Source: an uncultured Alphaproteobacteria bacterium
GTDB lineage: Bacteria; Pseudomonadota; Alphaproteobacteria; Rhodobacterales; Rhodobacteraceae
Direction of reading: 5' to 3'
NCBI GenBank assembly: GCA_902619165.1
Contig: CACNDI010000001.1
Span: 124,001-188,000, forward strand
Length of the DNA: 64,000 bases
A program made the translations under genes and the position numbers. The notes under the pieces are model-generated. The model was given only the letters and a program-made list of their open reading frames with translations, was not told the origin of the DNA and made no database searches. Shown here in pieces: positions 8,453 to 16,642 of the stretch; the stretch's first letter is position 1, and every line of letters starts with the position of its first letter.

Positions 8453-10152
8453 CCAATCTTCTTGAGATCAATAATCTAAGTGTAGATTTCCCTTCGCGCA
8501 GGGGGCAAGTCTCAGCTGTCAAAAAAGTCTCAATTGGAGTTGCTAAAGGTGAAGTCTTAGGGCTGGTAGGAGAAAGTGGTGCTGGTAAGTCAACTGTAGG
8601 CAACTCCGTAATAAATCTGTTAGAACCCCCTGGTCACATTTCGGGAGGCGAAATTATTTTTGATGGAATGAGGATAGATCAGTTGTCTAATGAAGAAATG
8701 AGAAAGATAAGAGGAGCAAAAATAGGTACTATTTTTCAAGATCCCCAAACTTCATTAAACCCACTTATGACAATTGGCAAACAATTATCAGAGACACTTA
8801 TTGAAACTTTGAGAATTTCGGGAGCTTCCGCTCGCGAGAAATCAATTGAGCTTCTTGAATCAGTTGGTATCCCGTATCCAGAAACACGTTTGGACGCTTA
8901 TCCACATCAGTTTTCAGGTGGAATGCGTCAACGTGTTGTTATAGCTCTGGCGCTGGCTGGTGACCCTGATTTAATCATTGCAGATGAACCAACTACTGCA
9001 TTAGATGTATCGATTCAAAAACAAATTTTGGATTTAATAAAATCACTGTGTAAGCAACGAAATTTAGGCGTTATAATTGTAACTCATGACATTGGAGTTA
9101 TAGCTGAAATCGCAGATCGTGTTGCCGTAATGTATAACGGGCAACTCGTGGAGCAAGGGAAAGTAACACAAGTTCTTCAAAAACCTAAACATGACTATAC
9201 AAAAAGTTTGATATCTGCTGTACCGAGTGGAGATCAAAAGCTTAATAGGTTTACTGTTGTTGACTATATTGACGGATCAGAAGAAAAGGTCTCCATGAAA
9301 AATGTAGGCGATCACTGGCTCTCAAAAAACAAAACCTCCAAGACCCATGATATAGCTGTGTTAGTAAAGAATTTATCAATAGAATTTTCTATAAAGAAGG
9401 CTTTATTTCGCAAAAATCGGATTTTTTTGAAAGCTGTTGATGATGTGTCGATTGAGATTATGACAGGTGAAAGTTTTGGATTGGTTGGAGAAAGTGGGTC
9501 AGGAAAAAGTACGCTAGCCCGTCTCATTGCAGGATTATATAAACCGAAGTCCGGTGATATACAGATATTTGGCCATAACGTACTGCAGAAAAGTGAAAAA
9601 ACTAAAACTTCTTTAATTAGAAGAAAAATGCAAATGATTTTCCAAGATCCTTATTCTTCCCTAAATTCCAGAATGACTGTTGAAGATATAGTATCCGAGC
9701 CAATTCGTTTTCATCGATCGACAGGAAATGCAATTGAAACAGCAACAGTTGTTCGAGATTTGATCTCATTTGTTGGAATGCCTAGCACCTCACTTAAAAA
9801 ATATCCACATGAGTTTTCTGGTGGTCAGCGACAAAGAATTTCTATTGCTAGAGCACTCGCATCAAGACCAGAAATTCTAATTTGTGATGAGCCGACCTCA
9901 GCATTAGACGTTTCAGTGCAGGCCAATATATTAAATTTACTTAAAGATTTACAGGAGGAGTTAAATCTTACAATGCTATTCATATCACACGATTTACCAG
10001 TGATCAGACAAATGTGTGATCGAGTTGCTGTGATGCAAAATGGTAGAATATGTGAAATAGCAGAAACGGATAAATTATTTGACCACCCTAAGCACGAATA
10101 TAGCAAACACCTTTTGGGCTTAATGCCTAGAATGGACTTATTTCGACTTTGA
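8449..10152 (+). CDS. Fused double ATPase of the peptide importer (DppD-DppF type)
   Basis: 567-aa protein with two complete ABC ATPase domains that energise the importer. Domain 1 (about residues 3-255) has Walker A VGESGAGKST, signature FSGGMRQR and Walker B LIIADEPTTALD. Domain 2 (about 300-560) has VGESGSGKST, FSGGQRQR and ILICDEPTSALD. Each domain is followed by the short oligopeptide-transporter C-terminal region. The linker (about 255-300) is charged and variable. The ATG at 8449 overlaps the DppC stop by 4 nt, so all four subunits are translationally coupled. Fused DppDF-type ATPases are common in proteobacteria (as in YejF and GsiA); both sites look active. Confidence 0.93.
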   Translation: MTNLLEINNLSVDFPSRRGQVSAVKKVSIGVAKGEVLGLVGESGAGKSTVGNSVINLLEPPGHISGGEIIFDGMRIDQLSNEEMRKIRGAKIGTIFQDPQTSLNPLMTIGKQLSETLIETLRISGASAREKSIELLESVGIPYPETRLDAYPHQFSGGMRQRVVIALALAGDPDLIIADEPTTALDVSIQKQILDLIKSLCKQRNLGVIIVTHDIGVIAEIADRVAVMYNGQLVEQGKVTQVLQKPKHDYTKSLISAVPSGDQKLNRFTVVDYIDGSEEKVSMKNVGDHWLSKNKTSKTHDIAVLVKNLSIEFSIKKALFRKNRIFLKAVDDVSIEIMTGESFGLVGESGSGKSTLARLIAGLYKPKSGDIQIFGHNVLQKSEKTKTSLIRRKMQMIFQDPYSSLNSRMTVEDIVSEPIRFHRSTGNAIETATVVRDLISFVGMPSTSLKKYPHEFSGGQRQRISIARALASRPEILICDEPTSALDVSVQANILNLLKDLQEELNLTMLFISHDLPVIRQMCDRVAVMQNGRICEIAETDKLFDHPKHEYSKHLLGLMPRMDLFRL

Positions 10153-10224
10153 TGTGACGTAATGTATTTTGTAAAGCGACCCATGCCACATTTGGTTGTG
10201 CTATGAAATATTCACATGTCGTGA

Positions 10225-10433
10225 TTTAATGATCACAGTAGATATCATGCATTTAAAGCCGTTGTTTTGGCTCATGAGGGTAAAATCGAAGAAAGCAAAG
10301 AGTGGCTTAAAAAATATCAAGAAAATAGACCTGAAATCAAAACTATAGAAGACTATGAAAAAGTTATTCCGGAACTTACCAACAAATTAAAGATACTCTG
10401 TTGGATGGAATGAGAAAAGCTGGCCTTAAATAA
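10225..10433 (+). pseudogene. Decayed C-terminal end of a cyclase/TPR-type protein
   Basis: A headless frame (10225-10380) reads like a TPR tail (HAFKAVVLAHEGKIEESKEW, then RPEIKTIEDYEKVIPEL). A one-base shift near 10380 is needed to continue into IKDTLLDGMRKAGLK and a stop at 10431-10433. The order TPR-like helix, Pro, YEKV, then a LxGMRKAGL ending is that of the C-terminus of alphaproteobacterial class III adenylate cyclase/TPR proteins. There is no start codon and no cyclase domain upstream. An intact relative lies at 48511. The remainder of 10153-10581 (429 nt) holds no other recognisable gene; a frame at 10456-10572 ending LLENLDQLT is probably junk. Confidence 0.5.
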
Positions 10434-10581
10434 TAAATAAAAATAATGCTTTAAATTATTGATTTGATAATTGGAAAGGGGAGTGCCTCATGGAACATGG
10501 GAAGATTCTAATGAGAATGGAACTATAGAACGTATATCGACATTACTCGAAAATTTAGATCAGCTCACCTAATCTCTTATT

Positions 10582-11274
10582 TCACCAAGGCAATTCTTTT
10601 CCATTATAATTCAAAAATCGCCCCGTATCTCTAATATCTGTTGCATAAATAACCTTGATCATACCCTCAATACTTTCATCAATTGATACTGGAGCGTTAG
10701 GCCCACCCATATCAGTTTTCACCCATCCTGGATGAAGTGACACAACTGTTATTCCTTGAGGCTTTAAATCAACTGAGAGAGATTTTACTACTTGGTTAAG
10801 GCCAGTTTTAGATGACCTATAAATGTACATTCCACCACTAGTATTATCAGCTATTGAACCGAGTTGAGAACTTAAGAAATATATTTTCTTATCTGATCCC
10901 TTTTTCACATTATCAATAATTGACTGAGTTACCATAAGGGGTGCAATTAAATTTACTTTGAGCACTTCCAGCCAAGGTTTAGGTGATACTGCCTGAAGGT
11001 GTTGATTAGTACTACCAACGCCGGCGTTATTGATTAAAATATCTATTGGCCTATCTCCTAAAAAATTTGCCATAGTGTATCCCGCGCCTTCTTTCAATAA
11101 ATCTAACTCAAAAATTTCCAAATTATTGGGGAATCTTTCTTTAAGAGCCAATAGTTCCTTGGAACTTTTTAGATCTCGAGTAGTACTAACTACGTTTACA
11201 TTTTTTCCTAGATAGTTTTTAACGAACCCAAGCCCGAGTCCTCTATTTGCGCCTGTAACAAGAACATTTGTCAT
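10582..11274 (-). CDS. SDR family oxidoreductase, C-factor/CsgA-like
   Basis: NAD(P)-dependent short-chain dehydrogenase, 230 aa. The Rossmann motif VTGANRGLGLG starts at residue 6, INNAG is near 81-85, and the catalytic Y152-x3-K156 (YRSSK) follows the serine region FLSSQLGS. The C-terminal HPGWVKTDMGGPNAP is typical of the CsgA/C-factor-like subgroup, whose natural substrates are mostly unknown. It is a single gene, divergent from the Nudix hydrolase at 11356. The start ATG at 11274 precedes the Rossmann strand directly, as usual. Confidence 0.88.
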   Translation of the reverse strand: MTNVLVTGANRGLGLGFVKNYLGKNVNVVSTTRDLKSSKELLALKERFPNNLEIFELDLLKEGAGYTMANFLGDRPIDILINNAGVGSTNQHLQAVSPKPWLEVLKVNLIAPLMVTQSIIDNVKKGSDKKIYFLSSQLGSIADNTSGGMYIYRSSKTGLNQVVKSLSVDLKPQGITVVSLHPGWVKTDMGGPNAPVSIDESIEGMIKVIYATDIRDTGRFLNYNGKELPW

Positions 11275-11355
11275 ACTTTATCCTTCTAATTTTTTAGCAA
11301 CTTATGTTAAACCTTTGTAAATGTAACTTTCTATAATCACAAGGAATACGGGATA

Positions 11356-11997
11356 ATGTCAAAACACCTGACAAAATCAGATGAAATGAACCGAACACTT
11401 GCTTTATCGCATGCTAAGCGTTCAGTTTATAAAGGCTTTTTTTCTGTTGAAGAACATGATCTGACTTATCAAAAGTTTAATAACGATCGAAGCGATATTG
11501 TAACCAGAAGTACGCTTGTTTCATCCGACGCTGTGATTGTTTTACCTTATGACCCCGTTAATGACCGAATATTATTAATTGAACAATTTCGTGTCGGTCC
11601 CTACATAAAAGGAGACGAAAATCCTTGGGTCTTAGAACCAATCGCTGGTTTAATTGATGAGGGAGAGACGCCCGAAAGTGCTGGTATACGTGAAGCTCTA
11701 GAAGAAGCACACTTAGAAATCAAAAGACTAGAATTAGTTGCTCGAAGTTACCCATCTCCTGGTATTTCAACGGAATTTTTTCATCAATATATAGGCATTG
11801 TGGAACTACTCGATAGTTCTGACCTCATTGCTGGTTTATCAAGTGAGAACGAAGATATACGAAGTCACATTTTTCAATATGAACAATTTTTTGAAATGAT
11901 TGAAAGGGGAAAGGTAAAAGTGGGACCGCTTATATTACTCGGATTGTGGTTATCCAAAAATAGAAACAGGCTAAGAAAAAAATATTATAACTGGTGA
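11356..11997 (+). CDS. Nudix hydrolase, ADP-ribose pyrophosphatase (NudF) type
   Basis: 213-aa cytosolic hydrolase of the ADP-ribose/ADP-sugar pyrophosphatase group: an N-terminal beta domain for dimerisation, LIEQFRVG, the EPIAGLIDEGE stretch, and a C-terminal segment. The Nudix box runs from GLIDEGETPESAGI into REALEEAHL, which keeps the metal-binding REAxEE core. The conserved Gly of the EExG part is His here. It is expected to hydrolyse ADP-ribose to AMP and ribose 5-phosphate; because of the substitution, activity is likely but not certain. It is followed 65 nt later by a small ABM-like gene on the same strand. Confidence 0.88.
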   Translation: MSKHLTKSDEMNRTLALSHAKRSVYKGFFSVEEHDLTYQKFNNDRSDIVTRSTLVSSDAVIVLPYDPVNDRILLIEQFRVGPYIKGDENPWVLEPIAGLIDEGETPESAGIREALEEAHLEIKRLELVARSYPSPGISTEFFHQYIGIVELLDSSDLIAGLSSENEDIRSHIFQYEQFFEMIERGKVKVGPLILLGLWLSKNRNRLRKKYYNW

Positions 11998-12062
11998 TCT
12001 TAATTCTGATTAGGGCGAGTTTTTCAAAAGGTCAAATATACCGAAGGAAAGGAACTATTAAA

Positions 12063-12377
12063 ATGACTGTAGCGCGAATATCAATGGTTGAATATGTATC
12101 AAAAGAAGCCGCTGATGATTTTGAACCTAAATACTCCGAAGTTGCACCTAAATCGATCCCGGAAGCAGATAACTTAATACTAGTTAGAACCGCAGAAACC
12201 TCTGGAATGTCTGTTGCAATCTTCAAAGATGAACAAACTGCTGAAAATGCTCTAGAGAATAGAAAAAAAATGTTAGACTCATTCCCAAATACTTTTAAGG
12301 ATTATTGGCACTTGCAGGGACCAGTCAGCTTAAACTTCATCAATAAAAAACTAAAGCTAGGCTTAGACAACAGCTAA
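12063..12377 (+). CDS. Small ABM-like alpha/beta-barrel protein (104 aa), paralogue of the one at 51652
   Basis: Short soluble protein, probably a dimeric ferredoxin-like alpha/beta barrel as in antibiotic biosynthesis monooxygenase or stress-response proteins; no catalytic residues can be named. The start at ATG 12063 is chosen because GGAAAGGA lies just upstream and because MTVARI aligns with MSVARI of the gene at 51652. The two share VARIxMxE, an AP-x3-P region and MSVxI-x2-D-x-Q-xAE. Its stop overlaps the stop of the convergent SDR gene by four bases. Function unknown. Confidence 0.75.
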   Translation: MTVARISMVEYVSKEAADDFEPKYSEVAPKSIPEADNLILVRTAETSGMSVAIFKDEQTAENALENRKKMLDSFPNTFKDYWHLQGPVSLNFINKKLKLGLDNS

Positions 12378-13147
12378 AACAGGATGGTCAGACCCGCATC
12401 AATAACCAGTGTATGCCCGGTAATGTAGGAAGAGGCATTAGAGGCTAGAAAAACTGCTGCCCCTGCAATCTCTTCGGGCTGGCCCCATCTTTTCAACGGA
12501 ATTCGATTTTTAACGAACTGCTTAACCTCTTCATTATAGAGATAAGCCGCATTTGCATCAGTGGCAAAGTAACCTGGTGCTATAGCATTACACCTAACTT
12601 TGGGTGCTAGCTCTACAGCCAATGATCTAGTTAAGGCCTCCAACCCGCCTTTCGCAGCTGTATATGCTGGGTCACCCGGCCTCGCTCGCGGACCAGCGAT
12701 AGAGGTGATATTTATTAAAGATCCTCTTGTTTGTTGATCCTCTAGCCTAGCAGCAAATCTTCTAGATATCGCATAAATAGAAGTTAAGTTAGCCTCTACA
12801 ACTTCAGAAAAAGCCTTCGGAGAGATCTCACTTAATGGTTTTCGAAGCCTAATCGCTGCATTATTCACAAGAATATCTATTGGAGTTTCAGTACTGTCTA
12901 AAAATCCATATATGGCTTCTATATTTGTGGCGTCAAAAAACGCAGGTTTAGCATCATAGCCTAAATCGATAAGGTTTTTACAGCAAGCTGCCACGACCTT
13001 TTTGTCACGACCATTCACATAAACTGTGGAACCTGATTCAGCCATTCCTCTAGCTATTGCCCACCCTATACCCCGAGTTGAACCTGTTACTAAGGCCGCT
13101 TGACCATCAAGTCGAAACTTTGAAACATCTTTACTCGATCTATTCAT
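12374..13147 (-). CDS. SDR family oxidoreductase (gluconate 5-dehydrogenase-like)
   Basis: Classical 257-aa short-chain dehydrogenase: nucleotide-binding TGSTRGIGWAIA, NNAA, serine in NITSIAG, catalytic YTAAK, and the C-terminal ITGHTLVIDAG typical of FabG/gluconate 5-dehydrogenase-like members. The start at 13147 is preferred because its ATG overlaps the rhomboid stop as ATGA, and the MNRSSKDVSKFRLDG lead has normal length; an earlier in-frame start would run into the rhomboid gene. It is co-transcribed with rhomboid. The substrate is unknown, probably a sugar acid or polyol. Confidence 0.87.
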   Translation of the reverse strand: MNRSSKDVSKFRLDGQAALVTGSTRGIGWAIARGMAESGSTVYVNGRDKKVVAACCKNLIDLGYDAKPAFFDATNIEAIYGFLDSTETPIDILVNNAAIRLRKPLSEISPKAFSEVVEANLTSIYAISRRFAARLEDQQTRGSLINITSIAGPRARPGDPAYTAAKGGLEALTRSLAVELAPKVRCNAIAPGYFATDANAAYLYNEEVKQFVKNRIPLKRWGQPEEIAGAAVFLASNASSYITGHTLVIDAGLTILF

Positions 13148-13788
13148 TCCTTTATGACGCCTGCTAATAATACCCCGAAAACAAATCCCCCAAGATGGCC
13201 ATGCCACCCTATTTGGAATGGGATAATTGAAGGATGAAGTAAAATTAGGACGATATGTAATACTACTAATCCAAAAACCAAATTTAGAAATGGTAAAATT
13301 GTTAAGTGGTTCTTAAGAAGAAAGAATAGCTCCTTACCTTTTAAAAAACCAAACAAACCAAATACGCCCCCACTGGCACCTACCATCGGTGCTGGATTTC
13401 CTGAGTAAAGAATCTGATAAGCAACAGCTCCTGTTATGGCTGTTGACACAAATATTAAAATGAAATTAATCATACCTACTCGATCTTCAATTTGCTTCCC
13501 TAAAGCAAACAAGATAGCAACGTTAATTATCATATGAAAAAAGTTACCATGTAAAAGAGAGTAAGAAAAAAACATAAGTAAATTCTGCCCAAAGAAAAGC
13601 TCTTTGTAAGGTGTACTAAATTCTATTGGGAAAAAAGCAAAAAGAAGAAATGCTCCACTTCTCCATTCTAACCCAAGTATTTGTAATAAGATTTCTATGA
13701 CAACTAACAAGCCACCTACCGCCAATACCCCTGGTGGCACGTAATTAAAAAAAGGTTCTCGTTTATTTCGGATCGGAGTATTTTGCAT
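13144..13788 (-). CDS. Rhomboid family intramembrane serine protease
   Basis: 214-aa polytopic membrane protein with about six hydrophobic segments. The catalytic dyad is visible: S139 in GASGGVFG (GxSG) and H198 in WHGHLGGFVFG. The HxxxN oxyanion motif is H85-x3-N89 in the second segment. This is the minimal bacterial rhomboid form with no extra cytoplasmic domain. It cleaves within membrane segments of substrates that cannot be predicted here. It lies upstream of, and overlaps by ATGA with, the SDR gene, and is divergent from the RidA gene. Confidence 0.92.
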   Translation of the reverse strand: MQNTPIRNKREPFFNYVPPGVLAVGGLLVVIEILLQILGLEWRSGAFLLFAFFPIEFSTPYKELFFGQNLLMFFSYSLLHGNFFHMIINVAILFALGKQIEDRVGMINFILIFVSTAITGAVAYQILYSGNPAPMVGASGGVFGLFGFLKGKELFFLLKNHLTILPFLNLVFGLVVLHIVLILLHPSIIPFQIGWHGHLGGFVFGVLLAGVIKE

Positions 13789-13886
13789 TGCTTATCAAAT
13801 ATTTTCTCCAGTATATATCATTTTACGCAATATAAAATTTAGATCAGTCTAGTTTACAAAAATATATTTACTATTTAAGCTAAGCT

Positions 13887-14273
13887 ATGGACATTGAACA
13901 TTTATCTTTTTCCTCGGGACCTCAAAAAGTTGCGCCCTTTAGTCACGCTGTTCGGGCTGGAGATTATTTATTTGTTACTGGTCAGATGCCTACACTTAAA
14001 AACGATAACACCAAACTTGTCGATGGTGGAATTGAAGCACAAACCCATCAGGTTATGAAAAACCTATTAGAGGTTTTAAATGCTGCAGGTTCCTCACTTG
14101 AAAAGGTAATTTTTGCACGCGTTTATTTAGTGAACTTCGGTGATTTTGATAAAATGAATAGCGTTTATGCATCGTATTTTGCAAAAGATAAGCTTCCCGC
14201 ACGTACTTGTATTGGTGTGACGGGCTTAGCAGTGGGAGCTTCTGTGGAGATCGACTTTATAGCGGCTTGTTAA
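13887..14273 (+). CDS. RidA family enamine/imine deaminase
   Basis: 128-aa protein of the Rid/YjgF/UK114 family, which forms trimers and hydrolyses reactive enamine or imine intermediates. Family features are seen in order: GPQKVAPFSHAVRAGDYLFV, TGQMP, and the C-terminal PARTCIGVTGLAVGASVEID with the conserved substrate-carboxylate-binding Arg. The residues after it resemble Rid subgroups other than archetypal RidA. It is a monocistronic-looking gene between the divergent rhomboid and the DsbA-like gene 55 nt downstream. Confidence 0.9.
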   Translation: MDIEHLSFSSGPQKVAPFSHAVRAGDYLFVTGQMPTLKNDNTKLVDGGIEAQTHQVMKNLLEVLNAAGSSLEKVIFARVYLVNFGDFDKMNSVYASYFAKDKLPARTCIGVTGLAVGASVEIDFIAAC

Positions 14274-14328
14274 TATTGGACTGAAAGCATAAGAACTTTT
14301 TCTTGAGCATAACTTTATGAGGTAATGA

Positions 14329-14928
14329 TTGACCAAAAAAAATGTTGAAATGTTTTGGGATATTGGGAGTACAAATGCCTATTTTGCACTTCACTTGATA
14401 AAACCAATTTTAAAACGGACTAATAGTGAGCTAACTTTACACCCATATAATCTGGGCTTCGCGTTTCGATCTAGAAACTACGTTCTGATGGAAGAGCCTG
14501 CAATAAAGATAGAAAATCGTAAGGTTGATCTAGCAAGGTGGGCTAAAAAATATAACTTAAATTTCAAGTTTCCCAGCGAATTTCCAATAAAAACAAGTCG
14601 CACTCTGAGAGGTGCGTTAGCAATGCGTGAATTTAACCTGGAGACTCCCTTTATTGAGGCAATTTTTTGTGAATATTGGGAAAACAACAATTCTGACATT
14701 CAGAACTATGAAGGAATGGCGCCTATAGTAAAAAGATTAGGAGTAAGCGCAGAGGAATTCGAAGAGCTATGTGAAAGCGATAAAATAAGACAATCACTAA
14801 TTGATAGTACCAATGAGGGTATCAAGAGGGGTGTGTTTGGAGTGCCGAGTATATTTGTAGGCAATGAGATGTTTTGGGGGAAAGACAGAATGGAATTTGT
14901 TGAAGATGAATTAATGAATAGACTATAA
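14329..14928 (+). CDS. DsbA-like thioredoxin-fold protein, 2-hydroxychromene-2-carboxylate isomerase type
   Basis: 199-aa protein of the kappa-class GST/HCCA isomerase family. The first strand reads VEMFWDIGSTNAYFA, in which the CxxC of DsbA is replaced by a ST region, as in glutathione-dependent isomerases. The C-terminal GVFGVPSIFVGNEMFWGKDRM is the cis-Pro strand and ending of the family. TTG 14329 is taken as the start because GAGG lies 6 nt upstream; the next ATG would cut into the first strand. A glutathione-dependent isomerase role in aromatic or xenobiotic breakdown is inferred from the family. Confidence 0.85.
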   Translation: MTKKNVEMFWDIGSTNAYFALHLIKPILKRTNSELTLHPYNLGFAFRSRNYVLMEEPAIKIENRKVDLARWAKKYNLNFKFPSEFPIKTSRTLRGALAMREFNLETPFIEAIFCEYWENNNSDIQNYEGMAPIVKRLGVSAEEFEELCESDKIRQSLIDSTNEGIKRGVFGVPSIFVGNEMFWGKDRMEFVEDELMNRL

Positions 14929-14981
14929 TTTAACGCGAACAGCTAGAAAGCTTTATGTATTAATTACCGGCGATGTAGAGG

Positions 14982-15587
14982 TTAATTAAATCCAATAGCT
15001 TCGTTTTCTCTAATTACTTCAGGAGAAAATGCTTTTCTAGAAAAAACTTCCTCAACCATAGGTTCGAAGTATTCTATTGTCTTTGAAGGATAATTAGGAT
15101 CGAAAGATTTTTGATCCCATCTCTCACAAAACTTGGAACACATATCAAAACAAGGATGATCTTTATATCTGTCTCTTGCATCTTTATCCCATCCGTAGTG
15201 ATGGGCATAATAAATCATTTGAAAGATGCCATGATGCGCCACTGTCCAGGTAACTTCCCAGCGAACAAAGGGTCTGATCACTTCTGCAGAAAATTTATCG
15301 TGATTTTGAGGGGCTAGACCATCTCCAATATCGTGTAATAATGCCCCAACAATCCAATCAATATCCACGCCATCTGCCTCAGCCCTTGTTGCAGACTGCA
15401 AACCGTGATCGAGCCGTGTAATTCGATAGCCTTCCAGAGTAGACTCGCCCTGTCTTTTAAGCTCATCAAGTATTCGACTCGCAGTTAGATTTAAATAAGG
15501 CTTTTCTAATTTTTTTAAAAGTTGGTAATCCTCATAATTACCATCTTTCATTTGGGTAAAGCTAACCTTATTGACTTCCTTTTCCAT
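14982..15587 (-). CDS. HD-domain protein, PhnZ/MIOX-like
   Basis: 201-aa HD-superfamily protein. The likely metal ligands are His in RLDHGLQSATRA, the HD pair in GALLHDIGD, histidines in NHDKFSAEVIRPFV and VAHHGIF, and later Asp. The combination LLHDIGDGLAPQNH with a C-terminal CERWDQKSFDP resembles the PhnZ/myo-inositol oxygenase-like subgroup, which contains mixed-valent di-iron oxygenases that cleave organophosphonates, rather than a phosphohydrolase. No phosphonate gene lies nearby, so the substrate is open. It follows the haloalkane dehalogenase gene by 23 nt on the same strand and is probably co-transcribed. Confidence 0.8.
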   Translation of the reverse strand: MEKEVNKVSFTQMKDGNYEDYQLLKKLEKPYLNLTASRILDELKRQGESTLEGYRITRLDHGLQSATRAEADGVDIDWIVGALLHDIGDGLAPQNHDKFSAEVIRPFVRWEVTWTVAHHGIFQMIYYAHHYGWDKDARDRYKDHPCFDMCSKFCERWDQKSFDPNYPSKTIEYFEPMVEEVFSRKAFSPEVIRENEAIGFN

Positions 15588-15610
15588 AAAAAGTTTCTCA
15601 AATCATTAAT

Positions 15611-16498
15611 CTAATTTGTTCTTAACTGAGAAACAAAATCTAAAATTGCCTCACCTATTTCCTTTGGTGAGTCTTCCTGTAAAAAATGAAGTCCTTTAAC
15701 CGTAACTTCTTTCTGAGCTGGTAAAGACCGACAAAATTCCCTTTGGTTTTCTGAGAAAAAGCCGGGCTCTGCATTGATGAAGAGCTTCGGAGTTTTGCTT
15801 TGAGATAGCCAAGAACTGTATTCTTGTACGACCTGCGTTACGTCCTCTGGTTCTCCATCTATAGGGATTTGTCGAGGCCAACTCAAAGTTGGTCTTCTGT
15901 CTTCTCCCGCATTCAAAAATGGGCGTCGATACTCATTCATCTCTTCCTCTGACAGCTCTCGTATAATGGACGAGGGCAAAACCCTTTCAACAAAAATATT
16001 TTTATCGATCACCATGCTTTCTCCTGCGTCAGACCTAAATCCCTGAAAAACCTTTTTACCTCCTTCAGGCCATTCCTCCCATGTTACAGGCTTCACTATC
16101 CCTTCCATATATACAATGCCTTGAGTTCTGTCCTGGTTTTGAAAACACCAATCAAATCCTAGTACTGATCCCCAATCATGGATAACAAATATAACATTCT
16201 TTCCGATATTTAATTTTTCGAGTAATTCGAATAGAAATTCACGATGTTCAAAATAGCTATAACTTTTCGATCCTGAATTTGTAATTTTTTCAGAGTCACC
16301 CATACCAATTAAGTCGCAAGCAATTAAGCGTCCTTGTCCCTCAAGATAGGGCATAATATTTCGCCAGAGATATGAAGATGTGGGATTTCCATGCTGAAAG
16401 ATGATTGCATCACCTTCTCCTTCGTCGATGTAAGACATCACCTTATTATTAATAGTTATTTTTTTTTTATTTGCGTATGGTTTTGTATTAAAACTCAT
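15611..16498 (-). CDS. dhaA: Haloalkane dehalogenase, HLD-II (LinB/DhaA) type
   Basis: 295-aa alpha/beta hydrolase that would cleave carbon-halogen bonds of haloalkanes to alcohols. The residue set falls at the LinB positions: oxyanion/halide-binding N38 in HGNPTSS, nucleophile D108 and halide-binding W109 in VIHDWGS, acid E132 in YMEGIV, and base H271 in GLHFLQED. The cap domain lies between about 135 and 215. There is no signal peptide, so it acts in the cytosol. It is divergent from the DMSP lyase gene and upstream of the PhnZ-like HD gene. Marine bacteria meet natural haloalkanes, which fits, but the substrate range is unknown. Confidence 0.92.
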   Translation of the reverse strand: MSFNTKPYANKKKITINNKVMSYIDEGEGDAIIFQHGNPTSSYLWRNIMPYLEGQGRLIACDLIGMGDSEKITNSGSKSYSYFEHREFLFELLEKLNIGKNVIFVIHDWGSVLGFDWCFQNQDRTQGIVYMEGIVKPVTWEEWPEGGKKVFQGFRSDAGESMVIDKNIFVERVLPSSIIRELSEEEMNEYRRPFLNAGEDRRPTLSWPRQIPIDGEPEDVTQVVQEYSSWLSQSKTPKLFINAEPGFFSENQREFCRSLPAQKEVTVKGLHFLQEDSPKEIGEAILDFVSQLRTN

Positions 16499-16550
16499 TA
16501 AAAAACTCCAAGTTCAAAATTCATACTTAAGGGTATTAAGTTAAGACAAT

Positions 16551-16586
16551 TAATACAACTTCTATTTAGTAATATTGTTTGTATTA
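16551..16586. promoter_or_regulatory. Inverted repeat between dehalogenase and DMSP lyase genes
   Basis: TAATACAA (16551-16558) and TTGTATTA (16579-16586) form a perfect 8-bp inverted repeat with a 20-nt gap, in the 144-nt divergent intergenic region. A second smaller one, ACTTAA/TTAAGT (16525-16541), lies close to the dehalogenase start. Either could be a regulator site for one or both genes. AT-rich sequence makes chance matches likely. Confidence 0.3.
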
Positions 16587-16642
16587 GTTCGAGCTCATTA
16601 TAATTTTTTTAAAAAACATAATTTTCACGATACTATTTAAAG

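Noticed and set aside
10456-10573. Short frame ending ERISTLLENLDQLT before the SDR gene
   Set aside because: No good start, no motif and too short; it does not join the cyclase relic convincingly.
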